A stretch of 40,168 bases of DNA from Nocardiopsis sinuspersici (GTDB lineage Bacteria; Actinomycetota; Actinomycetes; Streptosporangiales; Streptosporangiaceae): the NCBI GenBank assembly GCA_008638415.1, contig VWVT01000027.1, positions 1 to 40,168 of the forward strand, given 5' to 3'. The translations under genes and the position numbers were made by a program. Within the stretch, counting starts at the first letter, position 1. Each line of letters opens with the position of its first letter. The notes under the pieces are model-generated. The model was given only the letters and a program-made list of their open reading frames with translations. It was not told the DNA's origin and did no database searches. This document shows, one piece after another, positions 7,346 through 16,232 of the stretch.

Positions 7346-8461
7346 GTGGCCGATCAATACACGCTTAGGCTTCCCGCTCTCGAGGTACGCCAAGGGAGTC
7401 GGCGAATCTACTGCTTCGCCGTGGACGGAAAGAAGTTGCATAGCTTCGCTGCAGTTTCTCGCATCAGCCGAGATGAGGAGGAGAATCTCAAGGGTTATCA
7501 GCGACCTGAGGTTCTTAGCCACATCCGAGCCATCCGCCGATACCTCGAATCGGACGGAGCAATGCTGCCTAACGCCGTCGTGCTGGCATTTGATCCGCGA
7601 GTGAAGTTCGTGCGCCACGGCCAGCAGAGCAGCGTCGACTACGCTGTTCCTGGAGAACTCGCCATTCCAGTTGATGAGGCCCTCTCGGAAGATGAGAAAC
7701 CAGCCTGGTTGGTGGATGGTCAGCAACGGAGCGCGGCGATCCGCGATGCGGACCTGGCAGAGTTCCCGGTCGCGGCCGTGGGTTTCATTGCTGACAACGC
7801 CGCAGAACAGCGCTCTCAGTTCCTCCTGGTTAACTCGACCAAGCCCCTTCCCAAGGGCCTCATTCACGAATTGCTGCCAGACACCACGGGACACCTGCCC
7901 CCTGCGTATGTGCGGCGTAGGCTTCCTGCAAAATTGATGACGCGGCTCAACATCGACGGCGATAGTCCGTTCTACGGGACCGTTGCAAGCCCGACCTCCC
8001 CCTATGGATACATCAAGGACAACAGTCTGTTGAAGATGCTGGAACACAGTCTCTATGAGGGGGCTCTGTACCAGTATCGCAACCCGGTGGATGGTAGCGG
8101 GGACGAGGAACGCATGCTGCATCACCTCAAGTCCTTCTGGAGCATCGTGAAGGAGGTCTTCACGGACGCATGGCTTAAGCCTCCGAGGAATTCACGCTTG
8201 ACCCATGGTGCTGGTATTCAGTCGATGGGGTTCGTCATGGACACCCTGACCGACGAGCTACCTGCTGAAGGTGTGAGGTGCGAAGCTGTCCGTTCCGCCG
8301 TGGCGAGCCTAGAAACCGAGGTGGCCTGGACTTCAGGGACATGGAGGTTCAGCGATGGCGAAGAGCGCAAATGGAACGGTCTACAGAACACTCCTAGCGA
8401 TGTGCACTTGCTGACCACGCATCTGTTGAAAGTCATCCACAGGTCGGGCACGGCTGAGTGA
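7346..8461 (+). CDS. dpdB: DpdB-type DGQHR-domain protein, copy 2
   Basis: 371 residues from GTG 7346-7348, chosen because AGGAG lies five bases upstream and because DGQQR then begins at Asp124, exactly as in copy 1; a TTG at 7313 would add 11 codons. Shared with copy 1: ISRDEEENLKGYQRPE, a PAWLVDGQQRSAAI core, QRSQFLLVNSTKPLPKGL, and LTHGAGIQSMGF against LMHGVGIRSMGR. Known dpd clusters are described with one dpdB, so a pair flanking dpdA is unusual. The two may form a heteromer or have split roles such as target choice and regulation (inference). It is the last gene of the plus-strand operon and is followed by a strong terminator. Confidence 0.78.
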   Translation: MADQYTLRLPALEVRQGSRRIYCFAVDGKKLHSFAAVSRISRDEEENLKGYQRPEVLSHIRAIRRYLESDGAMLPNAVVLAFDPRVKFVRHGQQSSVDYAVPGELAIPVDEALSEDEKPAWLVDGQQRSAAIRDADLAEFPVAAVGFIADNAAEQRSQFLLVNSTKPLPKGLIHELLPDTTGHLPPAYVRRRLPAKLMTRLNIDGDSPFYGTVASPTSPYGYIKDNSLLKMLEHSLYEGALYQYRNPVDGSGDEERMLHHLKSFWSIVKEVFTDAWLKPPRNSRLTHGAGIQSMGFVMDTLTDELPAEGVRCEAVRSAVASLETEVAWTSGTWRFSDGEERKWNGLQNTPSDVHLLTTHLLKVIHRSGTAE

Positions 8462-8480
8462 TGGGATGGCACTAGCGTCT

Positions 8481-8516
8481 AAGGGGTCGGCCGACCATGC
8501 TGTCGCCGACCCCTTT
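8481..8516. terminator. Bidirectional terminator between the convergent modification and restriction operons
   Basis: Perfect 11-bp stem AAGGGGTCGGC / GCCGACCCCTT (8481-8491, 8505-8515) with a 13-base loop, A-rich at one foot and T-rich at the other. It lies between the dpdB2 stop (8461) and the dpdD stop (8523) and can therefore serve both convergent operons. Confidence 0.8.
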
Positions 8517-8522
8517 AGCTCC

Positions 8523-10550
8523 TCATACGTGCTGATTATCCTGGGCGAGGTGGGATAGGCCGTCCACTGCGGCCCTTAGGAGAGAGGCCGATCCGCTACC
8601 GTCCGCGTACGTCATATGGGCCTTCTTGGCGCTTTCCGTGATGAATCCTGTGGCGGCGTGCTTGGCGCAGCGAGTCGCCAGGACCACAAGATCAGCGTTC
8701 CGCGATTTGTGCCGTAGGGAATCGCTTCCTACTTTGTCGTGAGAGAGAGCGATTTTTAGTTCGGGCACGAGAGTCCGCAGTTTCGCTTCTGTGCGCTGTA
8801 GAACGGCCTCATCAAGGGAGTACAACAGCAACGACAACGGTGGAAGCCCCGCAAGGGGATCCTCCTCCTGGAGCCGCTCGGGCAGATGCCATTCGAACGG
8901 GATCTCGAGTTCGCCCGACAATTGGTGTGCGAACTCGATGATGGATGGTTCCAGGCGTCCTTGTAGGCGGTGCAGCGGCCCTAGGAGCGCCAACGCCAGG
9001 TTCGCCCGGACCGCACGGTCAGGGCATGCGGATAGCACCAGGCGATCGGCAAAGTCGAGGGCGACGATCGCGTTCTCCGGAGACACCCACTGCTCACAGG
9101 AGCTCTGTACCAACTCGAGTATGTCTCGGTAGTCGCCCGGGCTGGGTGAGGAACGCAGGAAGATCTCGGTGAGCGCTTGGATGGCGAGCAGGTCGCCCGG
9201 GCCGAGTCGGTGGAAAGACAGCGCGTAGGTAAGGAAGGAGAGCGCTGTGTGCGGCGCGGAGTACTCGTAGCCGACCGCTTCGATGAAAGGACCACTGGCG
9301 ATCTCCCACGCGTTCTTCCACGAGGAGTCGTCCAACGCATCGAGGAACCGGCTGATATCTTCATCGGACTCTGCGGGAGAGGGCCAGTTGTGCCACTCCT
9401 CGTCCCTGACGATATCCAACGCCCTGGTCTCTCTCTGCGCTGCTAGAGGAAGCAGGTCCAGCCAACTTTCTGGCGAGGCGGAGGAGGAGGGTTCTGAATC
9501 GGAGGTTGAGCTCTGATGGGGACGGTTCTTCTCTGAGACCTCGGGTGGGGGCGCCGGCCTCCCTATAAGCTCTTCAACCCTCCGGAGCACCACCTCCGGT
9601 AGAACCTTCAAGTAGCCGGTGTCGGCCAAGGCCGAGACCATCTCCTCCATCGAGGGGATGTCTTCGCGACCAACCGCGGTCGTGACTAGGACGGTCGCTG
9701 CTTCGTCCCCGTAGTCCCGGACATCTTCGTGTAAAGGGAGGGGCGCAGGGAGCGCGGCGCCACGCAGGCTATCGAGGGCAGCTTCAAACTCTCCGCTTTC
9801 GAGCAACTCGCACAGGTGCACCGAGTAGATCGCGTTGAGGACGGCCTGTTTCACCGGCAGGGGCGGATCCTGGCGCAGGACATTGGACAGACCCTCCATG
9901 GCGAGCAGGTCCTTACCTCGGCCCAGGCGGTCCAATCGTTTGATTCGCAGATGGGCGAGGTTGGTGGCGGTGATCCCACCGCGCGCCTCGATCTCGTTCA
10001 ATGCGGCTTCGGAGACGGCCTGACCACCAGTGGCCAGTGCGGCTTGAAACTCGGCGAGCAACCGACCCAAAGGCTTGGGTATGTACCAGTTCCGCGGAGG
10101 ACCGGTGACCGCTACTCTTTGCATGAGTTCGAGCGCCTGCCGCATACGCCTGCGGCGCTCTTTGTTTGTGCCGGCCCCGACGATGAATGTTGACCCCGGC
10201 CCCGCGAACTCGATGACAGCGGAATCGACCGGGTCAGCCGGGTCCAGGACCGCAGGAACGGTGTCGCCCTTGGTGCAGTACGTGGGGCCGACGAACGCCT
10301 GGATGAGTTCCCTGACCTGGGTGGTGTTAGTGCCGTTCCCAGAGATCACGTACATCGCGAACCAGTCGCGCCACTCGATGTGGCGGGGAAGCGCAATGGG
10401 GCCGTCCGGTCCGGCACTGAGGGTTTCTCTACAGGAATCGACGATCGCTGGGTACTGGCCAGCATCATTGCCCTCACCGAAAAACCTATCGACGAACTCC
10501 TCGATGCCGAGTCGCTCTCTCGGACGCACGGGCCCTCCTGTCGTCACCAC
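8523..10550 (-). CDS. dpdD: DpdD, restriction component
   Basis: About 675 residues. The start is taken at the GTG at 10548-10550 because GGAGGAG lies six bases upstream; an in-frame GTG at 10565 has no ribosome site. Mostly helical, with a low-complexity Ser/Pro/Glu linker around residue 350-370 (after GRPAPPPEV). The C-terminus holds SHDKVGSDSLRHK and NADLVVLATRCAKHAATGFI, which resembles the DUF2325-like end found in several defence proteins. Known: dpdD is among the dpd genes linked to the restriction phenotype in Salmonella, with undefined biochemistry. It is the last gene of the minus-strand operon and overlaps dpdK by seven bases. The identity comes from operon position together with this C-terminal pattern. 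Confidence 0.7.
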   Translation of the reverse strand: MVTTGGPVRPRERLGIEEFVDRFFGEGNDAGQYPAIVDSCRETLSAGPDGPIALPRHIEWRDWFAMYVISGNGTNTTQVRELIQAFVGPTYCTKGDTVPAVLDPADPVDSAVIEFAGPGSTFIVGAGTNKERRRRMRQALELMQRVAVTGPPRNWYIPKPLGRLLAEFQAALATGGQAVSEAALNEIEARGGITATNLAHLRIKRLDRLGRGKDLLAMEGLSNVLRQDPPLPVKQAVLNAIYSVHLCELLESGEFEAALDSLRGAALPAPLPLHEDVRDYGDEAATVLVTTAVGREDIPSMEEMVSALADTGYLKVLPEVVLRRVEELIGRPAPPPEVSEKNRPHQSSTSDSEPSSSASPESWLDLLPLAAQRETRALDIVRDEEWHNWPSPAESDEDISRFLDALDDSSWKNAWEIASGPFIEAVGYEYSAPHTALSFLTYALSFHRLGPGDLLAIQALTEIFLRSSPSPGDYRDILELVQSSCEQWVSPENAIVALDFADRLVLSACPDRAVRANLALALLGPLHRLQGRLEPSIIEFAHQLSGELEIPFEWHLPERLQEEDPLAGLPPLSLLLYSLDEAVLQRTEAKLRTLVPELKIALSHDKVGSDSLRHKSRNADLVVLATRCAKHAATGFITESAKKAHMTYADGSGSASLLRAAVDGLSHLAQDNQHV

Positions 10551-11071
10551 GCGGGTCTCCTCCACTGTTGTGCGAAGTCGAGGTGGGCTTGGGCGACTCC
10601 ACGGCCGTCGACCGTGTACGTCACTTGCTCTTTGCTACTTCCCAGGCCATTGACGGTGAAGTTCATCGACCCCGTCAACATCCAATCTCTGCCACAGATT
10701 GTCTTCTCATGGATGTCCGGGTCCAACTTCACGTGCAACTTCCACTCATCCCTGACCAGAGAACGCATTCGAGCAACGAAGGCTTCGTTGTGCGCGCCGG
10801 GCCGGGTCACGAGGTTGACCCGTGCCCCCGCAGCAGCGATGAGGGCCAGTGCCTGTGACAGGCGGCATCGTGTCGAAGGGAGCTCGCCGAGGACTGAGTC
10901 GAACGTCCCCCGCGAGTTGTCGATGACCTCCACGTCGCTGATCCACCCAGAGATCACCCACAGGTCCTCCCCTGGCGAGAGGATCTCCGCTATCAATGCT
11001 GCGGCCAGTAGCGAGTCCGCGCGCAGTCCCGTCCTAGTGCCTGTACGCACGGTCCTTTCTAACCGGCTCAC
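10544..11071 (-). CDS. dpdK: DpdK, phospholipase D-fold protein
   Basis: 175 residues with a single PLD-like half. His121-x-Lys123 lies in DIHEKTICGRDW, followed by GSMNFT at 134-139. The order His-x-Lys then GS-N is the HKD catalytic signature of PLD-fold nucleases and lipases, which work as dimers when only one copy is present. The usual Asp, expected five residues after the Lys, is Arg128 here, with Asp129 next, so the motif is slightly atypical. Known: dpdK belongs to the restriction arm, and a PLD nuclease is the natural candidate for cleaving unmodified DNA (inference). The GTG start overlaps the dpdJ stop (GTGA). Confidence 0.85.
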   Translation of the reverse strand: MSRLERTVRTGTRTGLRADSLLAAALIAEILSPGEDLWVISGWISDVEVIDNSRGTFDSVLGELPSTRCRLSQALALIAAAGARVNLVTRPGAHNEAFVARMRSLVRDEWKLHVKLDPDIHEKTICGRDWMLTGSMNFTVNGLGSSKEQVTYTVDGRGVAQAHLDFAQQWRRPAW

Positions 11072-14000
11072 TGCTCTGCCTCCTGCAATTCCACTCGGGC
11101 TCGGAGTTCTTCGCCATGGCGAGTGATACCCCCGACCTCACCGTAGATCCTTATTACGTCCCGGTCTACATACAGGGCCGGCACCCGGGCCACGGCATTG
11201 CTGAGGGCCCGGCGATCGTGAGAGGGGCATACCAGGTCCACAGCCCCGAACTTCGCGATGATTTCCTGATACACCGCCTCCCAACCGGGTTCTGTCACAT
11301 CCAGGCGAGGAAGGTGCTCGTCATGGGCGGACTCTACGAGAAGCCTGTCCAGGACCATGGGTCTGTCCATGCTGAGGAACGGCTGGTACTGCCGCAAGTG
11401 GTGGTTGCGGGCCTGTTCACCACGGGGCCAGAGCACACTAAATGCCTGATCCGCCGTCAGGGAGCGACCACCGAGGTCCAGTTTTCCGGACCCGACCGCG
11501 TAGGCGATGACCCGGGCATCGACTTCGAAGCCGAGACGCTGTTGCAGCCCGTCCCATACCTCCACCAGGCTCAGGGCGGTCGCGTCGAGGTCAGCTCCGC
11601 TCCCGGGCCGTAGGAGACGGGTGGATAGGGATGCCACTGCACTGTGCCTGGGTGGTCCGTCCAACTCAGCCCAGGCGCCTCGAAGGCGTTCCAGAGCCCG
11701 GTCAGAGTCGGTAGCAGAGTGCGCCTGACGGAGTTCGGCCATGGCTGCGGACGCCGGACCGGATGGCTCTTCTTCAACGACGTGCTTCAGGAGTCGGGTG
11801 AGCGTGGAATCGACGTATTCGTACTCGTTGGGTTGGAGGGCGGCTTCAACAAGGGACCAGAACCGTCGCGGATCCTCGCTATAGAAGCGGACCAGACTCT
11901 CCATGATGCCCAGGCCACCGACCGAGGTCTCGCTGATCCAGATCGTGTCGGGGTTGTCGGGGCGGCCTCCTTCCACCACGTCGACGATGACGTCATTGTC
12001 CTGAGCGTCTGGGCAGGCACGGAGGACAGCGTCGAGGACAGCGGAAGCGAGGGTGTCACGGTAGGCACGCCGAGCCAGGTTAGCGGTCCGTTCGGCGACG
12101 TCGTCCGCAACGAGAAGTTGTCCGGCCCGGTCCAGGGCAGCGGCCACGGCCGGTGCTCGGCTCAGGTCCGTGAGCGTCTCGATGAGCCTATCGGTGGCTG
12201 CTGAACCTTGAGGGGAGACGGGGGCATCCTCCCGGTAGAGCACTTTGAGAATCTCCGCGAGCCGACTTCGCCAGGAGCCGTCTGCAAGAAAGGCCCGGGT
12301 CTGTTCGGGTGTTCGTGTCCCGTCAAGCCCTTCCAGGGAAAATGCAGTGATGTAGATGAGGGCCAACCATCCCCGCTGGAATGTATTGGTCGCCTCAGAG
12401 AGTTCTATGTCCTCCGCGACGGCGCGGAAGAACGCTTTCGAGCGCCATTGCGATGATGCAAGATAACTCCGGACCGAGGCGTCGGAGAGATCGAGTGGAG
12501 CAACCCGCACGCTCATGCCGTCGACACCGAGGCTGAAACCGAGTGCGGCGGGCGCATGATTGTAGCTGTAACGAATGGTACGGCGCTCGGGCCCGTGCTG
12601 CCCCTGTCGGCTGATCTCGCAGTCAGCCCCGTAGGTCATCCGGCGGACTTCGATGGGGTTTCCGGCAGCGTGGGTAGCGAAGCTGAGTGAGTGGATGCGA
12701 TTGCGCCATGGGGAAGGGTCAGGAACGTCTGCCTCACTGGGCGGATTATCGCTGGTGATCTCCGTTCCCCAGAGCGGGCGTCCCTGGGAGCGGTCGTTGA
12801 TCTCCGTCGGTGGAGCTTGCAGTGCGATGCGGAAGGGCCGGAAGACCTCCATGTTCTCCGGCACAGCGTCCGGATCCACGTTGTGGGGACACCATCGGCC
12901 TTGCCCGGCGGCCTCGGGCACCACGTCTTTCAGTTCCAAGATGTCGTTATCGCCCTCGGGAACCGGCAACCAGGTGCGGTGTTCGTCCCGCTGGTAGCCG
13001 TACCGTCGGCTCACACGCCCAGGAACCGCTTCTCGTAGGGCCTTGGCCACGGGCATGGTCTCTGGTTCCGAACCGGAGTCGAACGGGAGGTCGAACTGAA
13101 CCTCAGGGACGTTAAGGGGAGCAAATAGTGTCCGGGTCACAAACTCCGGAAGGACAGCTTTGCTGTTCGCGCCGGGGTCGTTCCGTAGCGGGGTCCACTC
13201 ACTCTCCAACCTGCGCAGAGCTGTAGGGGCGACCCCCAGCATCAGGGAGCGTGGTTGCTCCCAGAGGAGTACCTGTACTTCGTCGGTGCTTACCTGGAGG
13301 GCCTTTTCCAGGTGTCGGGCCAGGCTGTCGCGGAGCCTACCCTCTCGCTCCAACAACTCACGGATCACCGAAGCAAGGTGGCTGCTCGCTTCTTTCCGTT
13401 TCGGGAGGTTCCTGCCGCTGGGTTCGGTCAGCAGGATGCGGGGGTCGTCCCACCGACTCCCCTGCACCCGGAGGCATTGTCCCAGCCAATCCAGAAAGGC
13501 CTGAGCGGCCTGAATCTTCAACACGTACCTATTGCCGACCGGCAGGCTCCTGGCTGGGACCTCAGGGGCAAATAGGGTTTCATATCCTTGGTAAGCGAGT
13601 CGGTCACGGCCGAAATCCGACAGGGTGATCACGGTGACGGGACGAGAGCCCCTTCGGCGTCCAGCCCGCCCCCGACGCTGGATGAAAGCGGCATCGTCGT
13701 AGGGTGCCTTGTGTTGGAGGACCAAACCGACACGGGGATCATTGAAACCGACTTCCAAGGAGGCAGTCGCTACGGTGAGGTCGCTCTCTGGCCGTACGCC
13801 CGCGTCCTGGGATGAAGTGCGGCCGATCATCAGAGCCTGGGACCGTAGACCACTGTCGAGGTAGTGACCGATCTTGTCCATCAGGTCCCACGACTGCCCG
13901 TCCCTGTAGCGGTTCCTGTTCTGGGGTAGGTCGGGTGATCGCAGACTGGCCAGTACAGCCTTGCGTCCGGCCCGGCCGGAGCGGGACTGCCCGCCTTCTG

Positions 14001-15552
14001 CGTCGCGCAGATCATCGTAGAAACGGTTGGTGACGTCGAGGTCGTCGGTGAAGAGGAAGCCGGTGTTGCCGAACAGCGACTCCGCCACCGGGCCGTTCCC
14101 CTTCGGGTCGAGGAAACGACCGAAGAGCATCGCGGTTTGGATCGATGCGGACAGAAGACTGGTCCCCGACACCGGGTCGCCGCGGAGCGCCAGTGCGTAC
14201 TCCCGACTCTCTTCCTCCAAGCAATCCGGGGTCGGTTCGATGTGGTCGATGCTGGTTAGCGGAAGGCCCGTCAACTGACTGAAGAACCTCCCGGCGTCCT
14301 TCAAGGTCGCGCTCAGCCCGACAAAGGTAACCGGTGATCTAACCGCATACCTCCATCGGCGTAGCAGGAGGGCCGCCTGGGCGCCCTGCGGCCCCGAGTA
14401 AGTATGGACCTCATCGAGTAGTACCAGTGACGGATTCTGCCGACCAGTCCACCCCAGGAGACCGCTGAGGTAAGGGTTGGCGCTGTGGCGGTTAAGCATC
14501 TCCGTCGTTGTGAACAGCAGGTCCGGCGGGCTCTCTCGCATAGACTTACGGGTGAGCGCGAGTCGCCCCTCGGGGATCTGCGCGGCACACTCCAGGCAGA
14601 TGAGCCGTTCCACGCCGCGACTGCGGTCCCGGTCAAACCAGAGCAACTCCCCTGTGTCGCATTGCGGGCAGGTGAGATAGGGGCAGACGTCCCCTTCCCG
14701 CTCCCGACGCCAGTGCTTGTTGTTTTTGCGCTCAAGTTCCTTCGCGTCATTGAGCGTATTTCCGTAGAGGGCAGCGATCCGTAGTGGGCGAGGAAAAGCG
14801 CTCTCGGTGTCCCACGCTGTGGAGACAGCTTCTCGCAATTGGTCGCGTAGCAATTCAATCCGCGGGTACAGGGCCAAGGTGTGCACCCCGCGGTTGTGGT
14901 TCCGGGATGCCATCGCAGCAAGGGCGGGAAGGTAGAAGGCGAGCGTCTTGCCACTTCCTGTTCCCGCGCCCACGATCACACCGTGGTTCTTGCCGCGGGA
15001 CAACGAACCGAAGATGGAACGCGTGGCCTCCACCTGGAACCGAGAGAGCTCCCGGGCCCCAATCTGCTGGACAGCAACCCTAGTGGACCGCTCTCCCCAA
15101 CCGGGGAGTTCGGAAAAGGTTCGTAGTGCCTCCTCGGCGGGTATGTCCCGCTTCGGGTATTTTCGTGGAACCGCATGAAGGCGGTAGTCGGCGATGAGCC
15201 GTTTGCCACTGTGCCACCAGTCCTGTGGCGGGTCCTCCCCGAACCGCCACGTCGGGAACAGTTGTCGAAGTCCGATGGTGAGCCTCAAGGTCTCGGCGAA
15301 TCTACTCCGGTACCGCGCGGGCGAACTTCCGGGCTCCTTGAACAGGAGGGCCTGTTTCAGGAGGACTCTGAGGACGTCCTCAGCTGATGTGTCCTCTGGT
15401 GGCACTGGGTACGTGTCCAGAGTGGTGTCGATCGTCTCCAGGACCTCTTTCTCGGCCAAGGCACTGTCGGTCAACCCCCAGGAGAGCAGGGGAAGTTCGA
15501 GGTCCTCGAGGTCGTTCAGTAGTTGCCCGAAAAACCGCAGGTCGTTCCCCAC
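11068..15552 (-). CDS. dpdJ: DpdJ, large DEAD/DEAH-type helicase with zinc ribbon
   Basis: 1494 residues, superfamily 2 helicase. Walker A AGTGSGKT (196-203), ALYPRIELLRDQ (motif Ia), DEVH (380-383), SAT (414-416), then the second RecA domain with LEVGFNDP and QRRGRAGR (625-632, motif VI). A cysteine set (Cys290, 295, 298, 319, 322) inserted between motifs Ia and II suggests a zinc ribbon. The long C-terminal half (over 800 residues) resembles the DUF1998-linked helicase architecture, with VSVGGLGIMESL-like segments. Known: a helicase of this kind is DpdJ in dpd clusters, with a possible part in restriction. Start GTG 15550-15552 shares one base with the dpdI stop. It is the largest gene of the window. 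Confidence 0.88.
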   Translation of the reverse strand: MGNDLRFFGQLLNDLEDLELPLLSWGLTDSALAEKEVLETIDTTLDTYPVPPEDTSAEDVLRVLLKQALLFKEPGSSPARYRSRFAETLRLTIGLRQLFPTWRFGEDPPQDWWHSGKRLIADYRLHAVPRKYPKRDIPAEEALRTFSELPGWGERSTRVAVQQIGARELSRFQVEATRSIFGSLSRGKNHGVIVGAGTGSGKTLAFYLPALAAMASRNHNRGVHTLALYPRIELLRDQLREAVSTAWDTESAFPRPLRIAALYGNTLNDAKELERKNNKHWRREREGDVCPYLTCPQCDTGELLWFDRDRSRGVERLICLECAAQIPEGRLALTRKSMRESPPDLLFTTTEMLNRHSANPYLSGLLGWTGRQNPSLVLLDEVHTYSGPQGAQAALLLRRWRYAVRSPVTFVGLSATLKDAGRFFSQLTGLPLTSIDHIEPTPDCLEEESREYALALRGDPVSGTSLLSASIQTAMLFGRFLDPKGNGPVAESLFGNTGFLFTDDLDVTNRFYDDLRDAEGGQSRSGRAGRKAVLASLRSPDLPQNRNRYRDGQSWDLMDKIGHYLDSGLRSQALMIGRTSSQDAGVRPESDLTVATASLEVGFNDPRVGLVLQHKAPYDDAAFIQRRGRAGRRRGSRPVTVITLSDFGRDRLAYQGYETLFAPEVPARSLPVGNRYVLKIQAAQAFLDWLGQCLRVQGSRWDDPRILLTEPSGRNLPKRKEASSHLASVIRELLEREGRLRDSLARHLEKALQVSTDEVQVLLWEQPRSLMLGVAPTALRRLESEWTPLRNDPGANSKAVLPEFVTRTLFAPLNVPEVQFDLPFDSGSEPETMPVAKALREAVPGRVSRRYGYQRDEHRTWLPVPEGDNDILELKDVVPEAAGQGRWCPHNVDPDAVPENMEVFRPFRIALQAPPTEINDRSQGRPLWGTEITSDNPPSEADVPDPSPWRNRIHSLSFATHAAGNPIEVRRMTYGADCEISRQGQHGPERRTIRYSYNHAPAALGFSLGVDGMSVRVAPLDLSDASVRSYLASSQWRSKAFFRAVAEDIELSEATNTFQRGWLALIYITAFSLEGLDGTRTPEQTRAFLADGSWRSRLAEILKVLYREDAPVSPQGSAATDRLIETLTDLSRAPAVAAALDRAGQLLVADDVAERTANLARRAYRDTLASAVLDAVLRACPDAQDNDVIVDVVEGGRPDNPDTIWISETSVGGLGIMESLVRFYSEDPRRFWSLVEAALQPNEYEYVDSTLTRLLKHVVEEEPSGPASAAMAELRQAHSATDSDRALERLRGAWAELDGPPRHSAVASLSTRLLRPGSGADLDATALSLVEVWDGLQQRLGFEVDARVIAYAVGSGKLDLGGRSLTADQAFSVLWPRGEQARNHHLRQYQPFLSMDRPMVLDRLLVESAHDEHLPRLDVTEPGWEAVYQEIIAKFGAVDLVCPSHDRRALSNAVARVPALYVDRDVIRIYGEVGGITRHGEELRARVELQEAEQ

Positions 15553-16232
15553 TACACCCTCTTCCTACCCAGTGTGATGTGGCCGTCCCAGGACCATGAG
15601 CGCAACAAAGCGATGTCCTCGTCCGTCAGGTCACGCAAGGTCATGCCCCCAGAGTTAATCCGCTGCACCAGGGTGCTGAGTTCCTCAGGCGCGTCTTTGG
15701 CCTCGCGCAGTTCCTCGCTAAGTCGGTTGTACTCCGCGGTGAACGTCAAGACGTCGGATTTCGAGACCTCACGTGCGGCTGTACGCCGGAGATCTTCGAA
15801 GGTCCTCTGAGCATCACCTTGCCGATCGAGGGCGAGCATGGGGATCCGTTCCACGGGAAGGCCCTCCAGTTGCTTGGCGGTCCAATTACGCCAGGCCTCC
15901 TGAATTCGGGTCGCATGCTCCTCGGCCGTCTTCTTCGCCTTCCCACGCGCGCTGACGAACGCCGGATTACTCGGGATACCGACCATGGCGTTCCGTTTCA
16001 GGTTGGCCAACCCAGTATCGACTCCCGCCAGACCGAACTCGACGGAGGTGTGCTTCCTGAGTTCCTCGGCCACATGGAGTTGCCTCCTAATGTTACCGAG
16101 TTCCGCCCGGATCTCAGTCACCCGGGTGACAACCCGTTTGGCTTCCTCGGCGCCTTGGGTGCTCGCCTCCAGTCGTCGAACTTCGCCCTGCAGTGTAAGG
16201 GCCTTACCGAGTACGGAGTTCGCTTCGGTCAC
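15552..16232 (-). CDS. dpdI: DpdI, coiled-coil protein
   Basis: 226 residues with no catalytic motif that I recognise. The sequence is highly charged and heptad-like at the N-terminus (EVRRLEASTQGAEEAKRVV; ELGNIRRQLHVAEELRKH), so a coiled coil is likely, and again near residue 165-195 (FTAEYNRLSEELREAKDAPE). The ending, DEDIALLRSWSWDGHITLGR, is compact and possibly a small interaction domain. The name follows its position between the dpdH-type ATPase and the dpdJ-type helicase, the known dpd order; in Salmonella dpdI is tied to restriction. GTG start overlapping the dpdH stop (GTGA). Probably a structural partner of DpdH or DpdJ (inference). Confidence 0.72.
   Translation of the reverse strand: MTEANSVLGKALTLQGEVRRLEASTQGAEEAKRVVTRVTEIRAELGNIRRQLHVAEELRKHTSVEFGLAGVDTGLANLKRNAMVGIPSNPAFVSARGKAKKTAEEHATRIQEAWRNWTAKQLEGLPVERIPMLALDRQGDAQRTFEDLRRTAAREVSKSDVLTFTAEYNRLSEELREAKDAPEELSTLVQRINSGGMTLRDLTDEDIALLRSWSWDGHITLGRKRV

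Noticed and set aside
4958..8461. Dnd phosphorothioation, because of DndB-like DGQHR proteins
   Set aside because: No DndA/IscS, DndC, DndD or DndE is nearby, and the partner is a TGT-fold enzyme.
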